Below are positions 17,532 to 27,896 of a stretch of DNA of 64,000 nt, piece by piece (the first letter of the stretch is position 1; the number at the start of each line of letters is the position of its first letter). The DNA comes from Methylomonas sp. MK1. GTDB lineage: Bacteria > Pseudomonadota > Gammaproteobacteria > Methylococcales > Methylomonadaceae. The stretch lies in the NCBI RefSeq assembly GCF_000365425.1, contig NZ_AQOV01000002.1, positions 806,001-870,000 of the forward strand. The letters are read 5' to 3'. The translations under genes were made by a program, and so were the position numbers. Below the pieces are notes generated by a model. It searched no databases, had not been told where the DNA came from, and worked only from the letters and a program-made list of their open reading frames with translations.

Positions 17532-20500
17532 ATGGATAATGAAAACACTGTAAAAGTGCCGCCGCAGTACATTGTCGGGATCGGCGCTTCCGCCGGAGGC
17601 TTGGAGGCGATTGAGGCATTTTTCAAGAATATGCCTGCCAATAGCGGCTTGTCGTTTGTAGTGATTCAGCACTTGTCACCGCAGTATAAAAGTTTGATGG
17701 CTGAACTATTGTCCAAACATACTGCTATGCCGGTAAAGCGCATCGAGGACGGTATGAAAATCGAGCGTAACACCGTCTACTTGATTCCACCCCGGAAAAA
17801 CGTCACGGTGTTTCACAATCAGCTGTTGCTGGCCGAGCAAGACCCCAGCAAAGGGATTAATCTGCCGATCGATATATTTTTGCGCTCCTTGAGCGAGGAC
17901 GCCAGAGAACTGGCTGTAGGCATTATTTTGTCCGGCACCGGCAGTGATGGCACGCGTGGTATTCGCGCCATCAAGGAATTTGGCGGCATGGTCATGGTGC
18001 AGGATGAAAACTCCGCCAAATTCGACGGTATGCCCAAGAATGCTTTTGCTACCGGTTTGGCGGATTTTAGTTTGCCGCCGGAGAAGATGCCCGATCAGTT
18101 GTTGGCTTTTGTTAAGCATCCCTATGCCACCTTGCAGGAAAAGCATATCGTTTCTTCCGACGATAGCGACATCACGCGGATTTTTTCGATTCTTAGGGAA
18201 AAGTGCAAAATCGATTTTACCTTTTATAAACCCAATACGGTGGTTAGACGCATTGAGCGGCGCATATCTATCAATCATTTAAAAGATATATCAGAATATT
18301 TAAACTTATTACAAACAAATCCTCACGAAGTTTTGGTTTTATTTCAGGAATTGTTGATAGGCGTTACCAGTTTTTTTCGCGACGAGCACGTATTTGATGA
18401 TATTCGCGAGCATTGGTTGAAAAAAGTCGTCAAATTATTACAAGAAGATGAGTTGCGAGTTTGGGTGACCGCATGTTCCACCGGCGAGGAAGCTTATTCA
18501 TTGGCGATGTTGTTGTCGGAATACCGGGAGTATTCCGGACATTATTTTCGCGTGAAGATTTTTGCGACGGATGTCGATCTTACGGCCATCGAGAAAGCCA
18601 GTAATGGCAAATATCCGGAAAGTATTATCGCGGATATTCCACCTAAGCTTTTGTCAAAATATTTTATTCGCCGGGAAGATTATTTTCAGGTCAGCCAGAA
18701 AATTCGGGAAATGGTGGTGTTTGCCCAGCATAACCTGATTAAAGATCCGCCGTTTACCAATATTCATATACTAAGCTGTCGAAATGTGTTGATTTATTTA
18801 CAGCCGGTATTGCAGAAGAAAATATTGGAGTTATTCAATTTTTCTCTGGTAAAGGACGGCTTGTTGGTGTTGGGTACCAGTGAAACGATAGGCGATATGG
18901 GTGAGTATTTCGATGTGGCAAGTGCCAAATCAAAACTATATCGCTCTAAAGGAAAATATAAATCCTTGGGTTTTACTGCATCTCCCAGTGCTTTAATGAC
19001 TTACTCGCCGTATCCGACTTCTGTGCGCTCATCGAATGCGCTTAGTGGCCAGGAAGAAAGAGTATTGGATAGGTTCATCAGGGCAATATCCAATGATGTA
19101 TTGCCGTTTACGATGATAATCAACGAAAATATGGAAATATCCCATATTTTCGGCGACTCTAAGGATTATTTGAGTTATCCCAGCGGCAAACTGGTGAGTA
19201 ATGTCAGTAAAATTGTTAAAAAAGATTTATCCATACCTATTTCCACAGGTATTCAAAAAGCCTTAAAAGCGAATAATGAAATTGTGTTGTCCAATATTCG
19301 GGTCAGAGAGCAGGACAGTTTGCGGACGTTTAGACTGCAATTTAAACCTCTGCCGGGTAAGAAGGGTCAAGAAATCTTAGTGGCGGCGATGATCACGGAA
19401 ACGGTAGATCCTTCTTGCTTCAGCGAGACGGAAACCTTGGTCTACGATGTTAATTTAGATGCCAAACAACGCATCATCGATCTGGAGCAAGAATTACAAT
19501 TTACCCGCGAAAACCTGCAAGCCACGGTGGAAGAGTTAGAAACCTCCAATGAGGAGCTCCAGGCCACCAACGAAGAATTGTTGGCGAGTAACGAGGAGTT
19601 ACAGAGTACGAATGAGGAATTGCAGTCGGTTAACGAAGAGCTTTACACCGTCAATGCCGAACACCAGGGCAAGATAGTCGAACTGACCTTATTGAATAAC
19701 GATTTGGATAATTTATTCAATAGTACCAATATCGCTACCTTGTTTTTAGACGAGAATCTGGATATCAGGCGTTTTACCCCGAAACTACAGTCGATATTCC
19801 ATATTTTGGAAACCGATCTCGGGCGACCGTTTTACCATCTAACCCATACCATTAAAAATCTCGATGTGATTGCAGTGGTTAAAAGTGTCAATGATAGGCA
19901 CAACTGTTTTGATCAGGAAATTCAGCTGGAAAATGGTACCTGGTATTTATTGCGGGTTATTCCCTATGTAGTTTCCGCTAAAGTCAATGCCGGTGTCATT
20001 CTGACATTTGTGGACATCAATCAGCTGAAAAGTGCGCAACTGGAATTGCATAAGCGTGAGGAGCAAGAAACGCTCAGGCTGGCCAAGTTTGTACAGTTTT
20101 CCAATGATGCGATCACCTTGCTCGATCCGGACGGTACCATCGTGACCTGGAATCACGCCGCAGAGAAACTCTATGGTTGGTCGGCGCACGATGCGTTGGG
20201 GATGAATTTCTATAATTTGATCCCGGAAGAAGAAAAATACTTTGCTAAACAAGGTTTGAATAACCTGAAGGTCGGTAACACCTTGCCGTCTTTTCAGGCC
20301 AGACGGCTAACCAAATCCGGAAAGGTGGTGCACGTTTCGGCGTCGGCTTGCATGTTTCAAGCGGAGAACTCCGCCAGAGAGTTAATCGCTTTGACTGAGC
20401 GCGACTACGTTCACCAACATCAAGTCGAAAAACAGGAATGTTTAAATTGTTTGCAAAAACTGGCAACGATAGTGATGGACACCGATGAGGCGATAATTCT

Positions 20501-20795
20501 ATTTGAAGTGTCGGGTAAAATTACGGCTTGGAATAAGGGCGCCGAAACCTTATACGGCTGGGATAGCTTGGATGCCGCTAGTATGACGTTTACAGAGATC
20601 GTCTCGGAGGATGAACGAGCCATTACTCAACAGCTGATTCAGGAATTGATAGTCGGTGGCGGGGTGAAAAGTATTAAGACCAAGCGCATTACCAAAGACC
20701 AGAAAATCATCCCGGTGCGCATGCATGCCACCGTGCTGGGTAATCGTTCAGGAGAAGCGTTGTTAATCGTTAGCAGTGAAAAAGCGGTGCGCTGA
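17532..20795 (+). CDS. CheB-CheR-PAS fusion protein
   Basis: A 1087-residue signalling protein. Domain order is as follows. CheB methylesterase (residues 10-190) has the catalytic Ser in GASAGG, His in VIQHLSP and Asp in GTGSDGTRG. CheR methyltransferase (about 210-470) has [15 protein letters not shown] for S-adenosylmethionine binding. A long coiled coil of repeated EELxxxNEEL units follows (about 660-715), then three PAS domains (about 720-830, 845-955 and 965-1080). It has no receiver domain, and it ends after the third PAS without the histidine kinase module that many such fusions carry. Both chemotaxis modification activities may act on a receptor that is not encoded here. Confidence 0.9.
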   Translation: MDNENTVKVPPQYIVGIGASAGGLEAIEAFFKNMPANSGLSFVVIQHLSPQYKSLMAELLSKHTAMPVKRIEDGMKIERNTVYLIPPRKNVTVFHNQLLLAEQDPSKGINLPIDIFLRSLSEDARELAVGIILSGTGSDGTRGIRAIKEFGGMVMVQDENSAKFDGMPKNAFATGLADFSLPPEKMPDQLLAFVKHPYATLQEKHIVSSDDSDITRIFSILREKCKIDFTFYKPNTVVRRIERRISINHLKDISEYLNLLQTNPHEVLVLFQELLIGVTSFFRDEHVFDDIREHWLKKVVKLLQEDELRVWVTACSTGEEAYSLAMLLSEYREYSGHYFRVKIFATDVDLTAIEKASNGKYPESIIADIPPKLLSKYFIRREDYFQVSQKIREMVVFAQHNLIKDPPFTNIHILSCRNVLIYLQPVLQKKILELFNFSLVKDGLLVLGTSETIGDMGEYFDVASAKSKLYRSKGKYKSLGFTASPSALMTYSPYPTSVRSSNALSGQEERVLDRFIRAISNDVLPFTMIINENMEISHIFGDSKDYLSYPSGKLVSNVSKIVKKDLSIPISTGIQKALKANNEIVLSNIRVREQDSLRTFRLQFKPLPGKKGQEILVAAMITETVDPSCFSETETLVYDVNLDAKQRIIDLEQELQFTRENLQATVEELETSNEELQATNEELLASNEELQSTNEELQSVNEELYTVNAEHQGKIVELTLLNNDLDNLFNSTNIATLFLDENLDIRRFTPKLQSIFHILETDLGRPFYHLTHTIKNLDVIAVVKSVNDRHNCFDQEIQLENGTWYLLRVIPYVVSAKVNAGVILTFVDINQLKSAQLELHKREEQETLRLAKFVQFSNDAITLLDPDGTIVTWNHAAEKLYGWSAHDALGMNFYNLIPEEEKYFAKQGLNNLKVGNTLPSFQARRLTKSGKVVHVSASACMFQAENSARELIALTERDYVHQHQVEKQECLNCLQKLATIVMDTDEAIILFEVSGKITAWNKGAETLYGWDSLDAASMTFTEIVSEDERAITQQLIQELIVGGGVKSIKTKRITKDQKIIPVRMHATVLGNRSGEALLIVSSEKAVR

Positions 20796-20816
20796 GCAGC
20801 TAATATCAACTCGCTA

Positions 20817-21422
20817 TTAAGGCAAGATTTCGGCTAACGATTGCTCCACCGCCAACAATTCCGCCGGCGTATTGATGTTGACGAAGATGTGCGGCGTGTC
20901 GCTGAAATCCACCTCGACCAGCGAATGCCGGTGAAACCAGGTTTGCAACTTACGCTCGCCGCTACGCAAGTAATTCTGTAAATCAGTTTGCAAGCTGGTT
21001 TTCATTGCGGCAAAAACCGGATGCAGGCGTTCGCCGTCAAACGCCACGGCGATGTCCGCATCCTGGCTAATTAATGCGTCGAGCAAGCGTTGCAAATGCA
21101 TGCTTGCCACCAGCGGCGAATCGCACGGCGCTACCAGTAATATCCCATGTTGTGTGGCCTGCATCGCCGCCAAGATACCGGCTAGCGGGCCGTCGAAGCT
21201 TGGTTCGGCATCGCTGATAACCGGGTAAGCGAATTGCCGGTACTGGTCTTGATGGCGATTGGCGCTGATTAATAATTCATCCACCAACGGGGCCATGGCA
21301 GCAAGCGCATAGCTAACCAAGGGCCGGTTATTGCACAACATCAAGCCCTTGTCTTGCTCCTGCATGCGCCGGGCCATGCCGCCCGCCAACACTACGCCGC
21401 TCACTTTGTTTTGCCCGCTCAT
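20817..21422 (-). CDS. mobA: Molybdenum cofactor guanylyltransferase MobA
   Basis: A 201-residue nucleotidyltransferase. The signature GVVLAGGMARRMQEQDKGLM near the N-terminus binds GTP. VAPCDSPLVAS in the middle holds the metal-binding Asp. MobA adds GMP to molybdopterin cofactor to make the bis-MGD form used by enzymes of the DMSO reductase family. The start is 17 bases from the divergent gene at 21440, so the promoters overlap. Confidence 0.92.
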   Translation of the reverse strand: MSGQNKVSGVVLAGGMARRMQEQDKGLMLCNNRPLVSYALAAMAPLVDELLISANRHQDQYRQFAYPVISDAEPSFDGPLAGILAAMQATQHGILLVAPCDSPLVASMHLQRLLDALISQDADIAVAFDGERLHPVFAAMKTSLQTDLQNYLRSGERKLQTWFHRHSLVEVDFSDTPHIFVNINTPAELLAVEQSLAEILP

Positions 21423-21439
21423 GATGGTAAGCTTTCCCG

Positions 21440-21898
21440 ATGTTTAAAACAGCCGTCATTTTCGCAAGCCTGCCGTTGATTGCAAGTTGTGCCGCGCAGT
21501 CTCTGCATACCGAAGAAGTGACGTACTATCAGGTGGAAACCAACAAACCGTATGACGAAGTATTGGCGGAATTGGAAGTAGCGATTGCCGAACACAACTT
21601 TCGCATCACCGGCCATAGTCGGGTGGGGAAGGTAATCCGCGACAGAGGCGCCACGAATTTTCCGGAATACGATACGGTACAGTTTTGTAATCTGACGTTG
21701 GCAAAAGTGGTGCTGGAAATCACCCCGCACGCGATAGGCTATATGCCCTGCAATGTGGTGACCTACCAATTCGAAGGTAAAACCATCGTCAGGACGCATC
21801 TGTTGCCGGAAGATACCGGCAACCCGGCTTTGAATAAATTCGCCAAGGAAATGAACCCGCAATTGCGACAGATTGTCGACTTCGCCGCCGAACAATAA
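21440..21898 (+). CDS. DUF302 family lipoprotein
   Basis: A 152-residue exported protein with a lipobox (IASC at residues 14-17), so probably a lipoprotein. The rest fits the DUF302 fold: an N-terminal KPYDEVLAELEVAIAEHNFRITG stretch, then VIRDRG and FPEYDTVQFCN, and a C-terminal DFAAEQ. Function of the family is unknown. It is followed 30 bases later by another small lipoprotein gene. Confidence 0.78.
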   Translation: MFKTAVIFASLPLIASCAAQSLHTEEVTYYQVETNKPYDEVLAELEVAIAEHNFRITGHSRVGKVIRDRGATNFPEYDTVQFCNLTLAKVVLEITPHAIGYMPCNVVTYQFEGKTIVRTHLLPEDTGNPALNKFAKEMNPQLRQIVDFAAEQ

Positions 21899-21928
21899 AT
21901 ATCCCTACAACGATAAAAACCGAGCATC

Positions 21929-22324
21929 ATGAAAAAATCATTCTTCGCTACTCTCGCTGTTGTAACGCTGCTAAGCGGCTGTGCCACTACCCAGGAAAGC
22001 TCAAATCCCGACGCCGCCGCAGGCGAGCCGGCGGTATTGGTCAATGACTATCCCACCCGCGACCGCGTGGAATATGTGCTGGAATGCGTCGCCAAGCACG
22101 GCGGCCTGACTTATATCAGCCAATATGCCTGCGGTTGCAAAATCGATAAAATCGCTGAAAAACTCAGTTTTGAAGAATACGAGTCAGCCAAAACCTTTAC
22201 CCAGATGCAAAAAACCCCTGGCGAAGCCGGTGCGGCGTTTCGCGATCCTAAACAATCCAAGGATTTGCGCACCAAGTTGAAAGATGCTGACGCCGAAGCC
22301 GAGAAAGCCTGCTTCGTTAAATAA
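21929..22324 (+). CDS. Small lipoprotein of unknown function
   Basis: A 131-residue lipoprotein. The lipobox LLSGC ends at residue 18. The mature part is soluble and has four further cysteines (near residues 54, 70, 72 and 129). CVAKHGGLTYISQYACGC is the most distinctive stretch. I do not recognise the family. Its position behind the DUF302 lipoprotein suggests co-transcription. Confidence 0.7.
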   Translation: MKKSFFATLAVVTLLSGCATTQESSNPDAAAGEPAVLVNDYPTRDRVEYVLECVAKHGGLTYISQYACGCKIDKIAEKLSFEEYESAKTFTQMQKTPGEAGAAFRDPKQSKDLRTKLKDADAEAEKACFVK

Positions 22325-22333
22325 TCCCTGTCG

Positions 22334-22367
22334 ACCATGATGGCCCCGGCCGGGTTGTCATCATGGT
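22334..22367. terminator. Hairpin after the small lipoprotein gene
   Basis: ACCATGATG at 22334-22342 pairs perfectly with CATCATGGT at 22359-22367 around a GC-rich loop, ten bases after the stop. A mixed T-rich stretch (TCATGTCTTTT) follows. It is a plausible terminator. Confidence 0.55.
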
Positions 22368-22442
22368 TCATGTCTTTTCCGTCAAACCATCGCTATACGA
22401 GCAGTTTGGCGTTTGCCGTCGGACTCACTTAATCTTACCGTT

Positions 22443-22970
22443 ATGCCCAACGCCGAGTTTTTTCTTTCTTACCCCAAATTCAAACTGGCGATACTGGCCT
22501 TGTTGACGCTGAATATCGGTATTTACGCAGCGGTCGATACGCTGACCACTGCTGTTGATGCGCTGGTTTGGGTGATCTTATTGGTGATGTTCGAACTGGA
22601 AACCGTCAAGGCCGCGCCGTTTAATGAGACGACCTTGCACGCGGTGAGGAACGTGTTGATTGTGGTGATTGCCTTGGTATTCGGCAGCTACGTCCGCGAT
22701 AACGAATGGCTGGATGTGCTCAACTCTCTGCTCTGGTTTGGGTTGATTGTGCTGCTCGAGTTGGAAGTGCGCTGGCCGACTTTGGTTGCTCGACACCGGC
22801 AGCTGTTTTGGTTGATCACTCTCGCTGTATTTGCGGGTTTAGTCGGTATGGTCGTGGCTTGGCTGATGCAGTCAGAGTGGCTGGATGCTTACGATGCGCT
22901 GCTGTGGATCGCCGCATTCGGCGTGATCGAAGTCGATATTTTTCATTTTCTGAAGTTGACGCGCGATTAA
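22443..22970 (+). CDS. Six-helix membrane protein of unknown function
   Basis: A 175-residue integral membrane protein with about six hydrophobic segments that read as two similar halves. Each half contains an acidic residue pair inside a helix (LLVMFELETV, IVLLELEVRW and FGVIEVDIFHFL). I chose the ATG at 22443 instead of a TTG 30 bases upstream. The family is not recognised. It is 31 bases before the sulfatase-fold gene and may be co-transcribed. Confidence 0.68.
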   Translation: MPNAEFFLSYPKFKLAILALLTLNIGIYAAVDTLTTAVDALVWVILLVMFELETVKAAPFNETTLHAVRNVLIVVIALVFGSYVRDNEWLDVLNSLLWFGLIVLLELEVRWPTLVARHRQLFWLITLAVFAGLVGMVVAWLMQSEWLDAYDALLWIAAFGVIEVDIFHFLKLTRD

Positions 22971-23001
22971 TCCCAACGCCATTTTCAGCGGTTTCCCAAG
23001 C

Positions 23002-24759
23002 ATGAGAAAGATTGTTTGGTTGCTTATTTTGGTGGCGCCGTTGCTGCTGAAAGGCTGGTATGTCGATAATTTCATTTATCACTATACCGGTACCCGTTTG
23101 CTGGGATTTACTCAGGTTTTATTTAACGATGCCGTGATTTATGGCGGTATTTTAATATTACTGTATTTATCGCTGCTGCCGACTATGATGCGTTGGCTGG
23201 CGGCATTATTACGCTTGGCGGCTGTGCTGTTGTTTGCGGTTTATATTATCGATTACGCCATTATCGTTAATTTCAATACCCATTTGGCTTTAGGTGATGC
23301 GGTAAAATACGCCGATTATTCAAGTAAATATATTCAGCAAATTTATGGGTTAAGCGATTTTGGTGTGCTTGCGCTTAGCGTATTAATCTTGGCTGTACCT
23401 TTATATTTTTCGTGGGTAAGGTTTAAATCCGTAAATCCTTATGTCAAAAAGTGGCCCATCTTCTTAATTCTTAGTTTGCCGTTGGCCGCCGCGTTTGCCG
23501 ATAATGAAAAATACGCCCATGCCTGGGTTTATAAAAATGTCATTGATTATAATTTAACCATATTGTCTGAGGCTGCGCCGTATAGCGCGGCTTATGTCGA
23601 TGCTTTTAGTTTTCAAGAGCATATAAACTGCCAAACTCAGCCGGCTCAACCTAAGAATATTATTATGTTGATGGTAGAGTCGCTATCCGCTTATCAAAGC
23701 CGGTATTTCTCCGGCATCCACGATTGGACGCCCAATCTGGACGAGATTGCTAGCCAACATCAAGCGTTCAAGAATTTTTACGCCAATGGTTTTATAACCG
23801 AAGACGGCGAAGTCGCCCTGCTGACTGGCTTGCAGCCGCTCTATCCGCCCTCCAGTTATACCGACGACGGCGGTACGTCGTTTTATAGTTTTTATAATAT
23901 AAAAGATTCTCTGCCCAATATCCTTAAAAAGCACGGTTATAAAGCCGAGTTTTTAACCACCGCGGATTTGGAGTTTGGCAATACCGGAGTCTGGGCAAAA
24001 AGCGTAGGTTTTGATTATATCGAAGGCCACGATCAGCCGGAATACGATAAATGGGAACGGTTTCATTTTGAGGCCGCGCCGGATGAGGCGCTATATTTAA
24101 GAGCCTTGGACAGGATCGATAAAAATAAAAAAAATAATTTTTTGCTGTTTATCAAAACGGTTAGCAGTCATCATCCCTATATTAATCCGGAGACTATGGA
24201 AAAATCCGAATCGGCGGCCATTACCTATACGGACAAACAAATAGGCCGGTTTTATCGAGAACTACAAAATAACGGCTTTTTCAAGAATGGCCTCTTGATT
24301 ATTGTCGGCGACCATCATTCGATGACGCCCTTAAAAAAAGCCGAGGTTGAGTTATATGGTCAGTATAAAGCTTCGGCAAAAGTGCCCTTAGTGATTGCCG
24401 ATGGTTATCAGCCGGCAAGCGTGGAAAACAATCAATATCAACAAATTGATGTCTTTAATAGTTTGCAGGGTTTGATCGCCGGCAAGCAGTGTTATTCGGA
24501 TTGGAACGGAGTATTGTTCGGCGCAGCGAAAGCCTCACCCAAATACATCATTCATCGTCGCGGCGACAATCGGGATATGGTTAGCGTGTTTGGCGAAAAC
24601 GATGAATTTCTGGTGAAACTGGATGGCGATAATACCCGGGTAATCAGCAAGCTACCGGCGGCGCAGACTATCAGGCAGCTGTTGGTCGATAAGATTAACG
24701 CGCTGAGGATAGCGCGGGGGAAATGGGCGTTGACACAATCCGCCGAAAAGTCAGATTGA
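23002..24759 (+). CDS. LtaS/MdoB-type membrane sulfatase-fold enzyme
   Basis: A 585-residue protein with about five N-terminal membrane helices (residues 1-165) and a periplasmic alkaline-phosphatase/sulfatase-fold domain. Metal-binding Glu is in MLMVESLSAYQS (near residue 225). The likely nucleophilic Thr is in NGFITEDGEVALLTGLQP (near residue 268). The last metal ligands are in IVGDHHSMTP (near 435). Enzymes of this group transfer phosphoglycerol or phosphoethanolamine to glycans or lipids, and true sulfate hydrolysis is unlikely. The exact substrate cannot be read from sequence. The 3' end overlaps the convergent dioxygenase gene by 65 bases. Confidence 0.82.
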   Translation: MRKIVWLLILVAPLLLKGWYVDNFIYHYTGTRLLGFTQVLFNDAVIYGGILILLYLSLLPTMMRWLAALLRLAAVLLFAVYIIDYAIIVNFNTHLALGDAVKYADYSSKYIQQIYGLSDFGVLALSVLILAVPLYFSWVRFKSVNPYVKKWPIFLILSLPLAAAFADNEKYAHAWVYKNVIDYNLTILSEAAPYSAAYVDAFSFQEHINCQTQPAQPKNIIMLMVESLSAYQSRYFSGIHDWTPNLDEIASQHQAFKNFYANGFITEDGEVALLTGLQPLYPPSSYTDDGGTSFYSFYNIKDSLPNILKKHGYKAEFLTTADLEFGNTGVWAKSVGFDYIEGHDQPEYDKWERFHFEAAPDEALYLRALDRIDKNKKNNFLLFIKTVSSHHPYINPETMEKSESAAITYTDKQIGRFYRELQNNGFFKNGLLIIVGDHHSMTPLKKAEVELYGQYKASAKVPLVIADGYQPASVENNQYQQIDVFNSLQGLIAGKQCYSDWNGVLFGAAKASPKYIIHRRGDNRDMVSVFGENDEFLVKLDGDNTRVISKLPAAQTIRQLLVDKINALRIARGKWALTQSAEKSD

Positions 24760-25336
24760 TACGGGCTTGCTTGGCTTGGCGAGTTTTGGGCAATTCGTGG
24801 CGCCAGTGATGTTGCAACTCGCCGGCCATGATCAACAAATCGCCGTGACTTAACTCAATATCCAGCGGCGTGCGGCTGTGGGCATGGCGGAAGCGCAGCA
24901 AGCGCGTCTCGCCGAAGCTCAGCGAAGCGATCAGCGGATTGTGGCCTAACTCTTTTTCATTGTCGGCATGACAGCCCATCGAATCGCGGCCATCGCGATA
25001 TAAATTGGCCAAAACACTGTTGAACGCTTGTCGGCAAACGGCTTCGATGTCGGTGCGTATGGTTTGTAGCTCGCTGGTCCAGGGATGCGGTTGGTGATTG
25101 ACCCCGGAATAACGGTAGTCGGCGCCCGAGTCGCCATACCAGGCCATCAAGCGTGGTACCTGCACCCAACGCCCGAATATATGGATTTGCTCGGTTTGCC
25201 AAGCCAGGTTATGCAGTAGGCTTGTAAAATTATTGTCTGCGATGCTTGATGGGTAGAAACTTCGCAGCAGATACAACTCCCCATCGCAAGGGGCCAGATT
25301 TTGGTGAGCGTCGAGAGATGGGGGCCTGGATGACAT
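24695..25336 (-). CDS. AlkB-like 2OG-Fe(II) dioxygenase
   Basis: A 213-residue protein of the AlkB family, which removes alkyl lesions from DNA or RNA bases by oxidation. The iron site is visible as HAD in CHADNEKELG and as the distal His in HHWRHELPK. The 2-oxoglutarate-binding Arg is in INLTFR. The NLYRDGRDSMG loop is typical of the AlkB homologue group. ATG at 25336 is used. A GTG at 25375 would add 13 residues. Its 3' end overlaps the sulfatase-fold gene on the other strand. Confidence 0.88.
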   Translation of the reverse strand: MSSRPPSLDAHQNLAPCDGELYLLRSFYPSSIADNNFTSLLHNLAWQTEQIHIFGRWVQVPRLMAWYGDSGADYRYSGVNHQPHPWTSELQTIRTDIEAVCRQAFNSVLANLYRDGRDSMGCHADNEKELGHNPLIASLSFGETRLLRFRHAHSRTPLDIELSHGDLLIMAGELQHHWRHELPKTRQAKQARINLTFRRIVSTPISPALSSAR

Positions 25337-25403
25337 CGGGATGTGAGATTGGGCTGGCTTGGGGGGTTTAATCACCGAGCCAGCCCGGACGAATGAATCG
25401 TTG

Positions 25404-27065
25404 CTAATTGACCAACAAAATTATCAGCTGGGCGGCAATGATCCGTAGAATCATGACCAAGGGATATACAGTTGCATAGGCCATCGACACTGCCGCCGCC
25501 GGACTGAGATTGTTGGCAAATGCCAAAGCTGGCGGATCGGTCATGCTGCCGGCCAGCAAGCCGCAAAGCGTCAGGAAATTGAGCTTATAGACTATCCGGC
25601 CTACGGCGGCGATGATCAGCAAGGGGAGAAGGGTGATCATCGCCGCGCAGGCCATCCAGTAAAAACCGTCGCCTTTTACCAGCGTCTCCACGAATTGATC
25701 GCCGGAGTGCAAACCGACGCAGGCCAGGAACAACACAATGCCGATGTCCTTTAAAATGATGTTGGAGCTTTTCGGTAAATGCCAGGTCATCGTGCCCCAA
25801 TTACCCACTCTGCTCAGCATAATGGCTACCAGTAGCGGTCCGCCGGCCATGCCCAGTTTGACCGCAGAGGGGATGCCGGGCAAATACATGGGCACACTGC
25901 CCAATAATACCCCCAGCGAAATGCCGATAAAGATAGGCATGATTTGCGGGTGAGCGAGTTCCTCCAGTGAATTACCCAAGGCTTTTTCGATACTATTCAG
26001 CGCTTCCTGGTTGCCGACGACATTCAATTCATCGCCGAAATGCACATGCACGTTGCTGGTGGGGGAGAACTCAACATCGGGACGATGAATCCGGGAAATA
26101 GTGACGCCGTATGGCATGCATAGATTGCCGACGGTTTGGTTGATCGCTGATTTATTGGTGACTACCAGTCTTCGGCTTTGCAAATTAGTGGCAATTTGTT
26201 TTAAGTCAATATCCGATTCCGGACCGATCAGAATTTTCAGTTGTTCCAAGGGTTCGCGTTCGCCGACCAGCCGGATGGTGTCGCCCATTGCCAAGTGGCT
26301 TTCCTGACCGGCCACATCCACCGCGCCATTATGCAGAATTCGCGTCATCACCACGTTCATGCCTTCGAAAAACGGAATTTGGCTTAGCGTCAAACCGTTT
26401 AGATTGGGGTTTTCCACCCGTAAATCTTTCCAGATTGGGATGTGCGCATCTTGCTGCTGTCTGTCGGCAAAACTTTTGGCTTCCTCTGCAATATCTACCT
26501 TAAATAGGCGTTTGTTTAACAGCATGGCCAGAATGATGCCGGCGATACCGAATGGGTAGGCCACCGCATACCCCAGACCCGGCATTTTCAAGGTTTCGCT
26601 ATCGATGCCGGCAATCCCGCTCAATACTTGCTGGGCGGCGGCCAGCGACGGGGTGTTGGTTGTGGCGCCGGAAAACAGGCCCACCGCTACGGGCATGGGA
26701 ATATCACCTAAAATGCTGATCAATACCGTAATCAAGGCGCCCAGTATCACGATCGCTGCGGCCATGCCGTTCAGGCGCAAGCCGTAACGAAAAAACGAAC
26801 TGACGAAACTGGGGCCGACCTGCAATCCGATTGCATAGACGAACAGCACCAAGCCGAATTCGCGCAAAAAATGCATGACTTCCGGATTGATAGTGAACTG
26901 GAAATGTCCGAACAGTAGTCCGGAAAACAATACGCCGGCAATACCCAGTTGGATGCCGGCCAGCGATACTCTGCCCAAAACCAGGCCGCTAGCCACTACC
27001 AAACTGATAATTAGTAGTGTGTGCGGTACGGAATCTTGATTAAAAAGTGATAGCAACCACGACAT
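25404..27065 (-). CDS. AspT/YidE-family transporter with two RCK_C domains
   Basis: A 553-residue membrane protein. The N-terminal block (about residues 1-185) and C-terminal block (about 375-553) each have five or six hydrophobic segments. They flank a cytoplasmic middle with two TrkA-C/RCK_C domains (about 200-370). This layout is typical of the aspartate:alanine antiporter family (AspT, YidE, YbjL). The substrate is unproven. Amino-acid or dicarboxylate exchange is the family expectation. It is monocistronic by spacing. Confidence 0.85.
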   Translation of the reverse strand: MSWLLSLFNQDSVPHTLLIISLVVASGLVLGRVSLAGIQLGIAGVLFSGLLFGHFQFTINPEVMHFLREFGLVLFVYAIGLQVGPSFVSSFFRYGLRLNGMAAAIVILGALITVLISILGDIPMPVAVGLFSGATTNTPSLAAAQQVLSGIAGIDSETLKMPGLGYAVAYPFGIAGIILAMLLNKRLFKVDIAEEAKSFADRQQQDAHIPIWKDLRVENPNLNGLTLSQIPFFEGMNVVMTRILHNGAVDVAGQESHLAMGDTIRLVGEREPLEQLKILIGPESDIDLKQIATNLQSRRLVVTNKSAINQTVGNLCMPYGVTISRIHRPDVEFSPTSNVHVHFGDELNVVGNQEALNSIEKALGNSLEELAHPQIMPIFIGISLGVLLGSVPMYLPGIPSAVKLGMAGGPLLVAIMLSRVGNWGTMTWHLPKSSNIILKDIGIVLFLACVGLHSGDQFVETLVKGDGFYWMACAAMITLLPLLIIAAVGRIVYKLNFLTLCGLLAGSMTDPPALAFANNLSPAAAVSMAYATVYPLVMILRIIAAQLIILLVN

Positions 27066-27200
27066 GGCCTATTCCTTTGGTTCGAGTAGGTTGAGGAAAT
27101 TTTAGGTTTGCTTAGTCAATGTTGCCTGACTATGATGCAGAAGCCTGATAGCGCATTATGTCGCCAGGATTGTACAACAAGCCAACCAAGGGTGATCTCG

Positions 27201-27767
27201 ATGAATAATAAATATCATAAAATCAAGTATATCGTCATGCTGGGGCTGTTTGCCGCCGGCGTCAACGCGTCGGATATCGAAGCGGGCAAGGCGAAAGCCG
27301 CTGCGTGCCAAGGTTGCCACGGTGCGGCCGGCGTCAGCAGCAGTCCGTTATGGCCCAGTCTGGCGGGGCAGAGCGCGGTGTATATCGAGAGCCAGCTGAA
27401 TAAATTCCGCAACGGTCAGCGCGAAAACCCGGTAATGAAGCCGTTGGCGTCAGGTTTGAGCGATACCGACATTCAAAATATTTCCGCGTATTACGCCAGC
27501 TTGCACGGCAAATCGGCCGGTAGCAGCGACGCAAACTTGGTCAAATTGGGCAAAGACAAAGCTGCAATGTGTCTGGGTTGCCACGGCAATAATGCGCAAG
27601 GTATGGGTATGGTGCCGAAATTGGCCGGACAGCACCCGCAATATTTGGCCAAACAGCTGACCGATTTTAAAAAAGGCGCGCGCAAGGCGCCGCAAATGAA
27701 TGCCCTGGCGCAGTCACTCAGTGATGATGACATCAAGGCTGTGGCGGCTTATTTGGGGTCTTTGTAG
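27201..27767 (+). CDS. Cytochrome c4 (di-haem)
   Basis: A 188-residue periplasmic cytochrome. A signal peptide (residues 1-22, ending VNA) is followed by two haem motifs, CQGCH and CLGCH, in duplicated cytochrome c folds with Met ligands in NPVMKPLA and APQMNALA. ATG at 27201 follows AAGGGTGA. The longer open frame upstream does not look coding. It probably shuttles electrons to a terminal oxidase. It is a paralogue of the cytochrome at 8084-8731. Confidence 0.9.
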   Translation: MNNKYHKIKYIVMLGLFAAGVNASDIEAGKAKAAACQGCHGAAGVSSSPLWPSLAGQSAVYIESQLNKFRNGQRENPVMKPLASGLSDTDIQNISAYYASLHGKSAGSSDANLVKLGKDKAAMCLGCHGNNAQGMGMVPKLAGQHPQYLAKQLTDFKKGARKAPQMNALAQSLSDDDIKAVAAYLGSL

Positions 27768-27781
27768 ATTATTGTCATGTT

Positions 27782-27812
27782 CCGCATCGTTTAGAGTACC
27801 GGAGCGATGCGG
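27782..27812 (+). terminator. Terminator-like hairpin after cytochrome c4
   Basis: CCGCATCG at 27782-27789 pairs with CGATGCGG at 27805-27812 around a 15-base loop, followed by TTGCTTTGTT. It lies 15 bases after the stop. Moderate terminator candidate. Confidence 0.5.
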
Positions 27813-27896
27813 TTGCTTTGTTGAATGTTTCGGCTAATCTAGTGCGCAGATTTGTCCGAATCCCACAATCCAAGCGCGTAGCAAATTAATAGTGCG

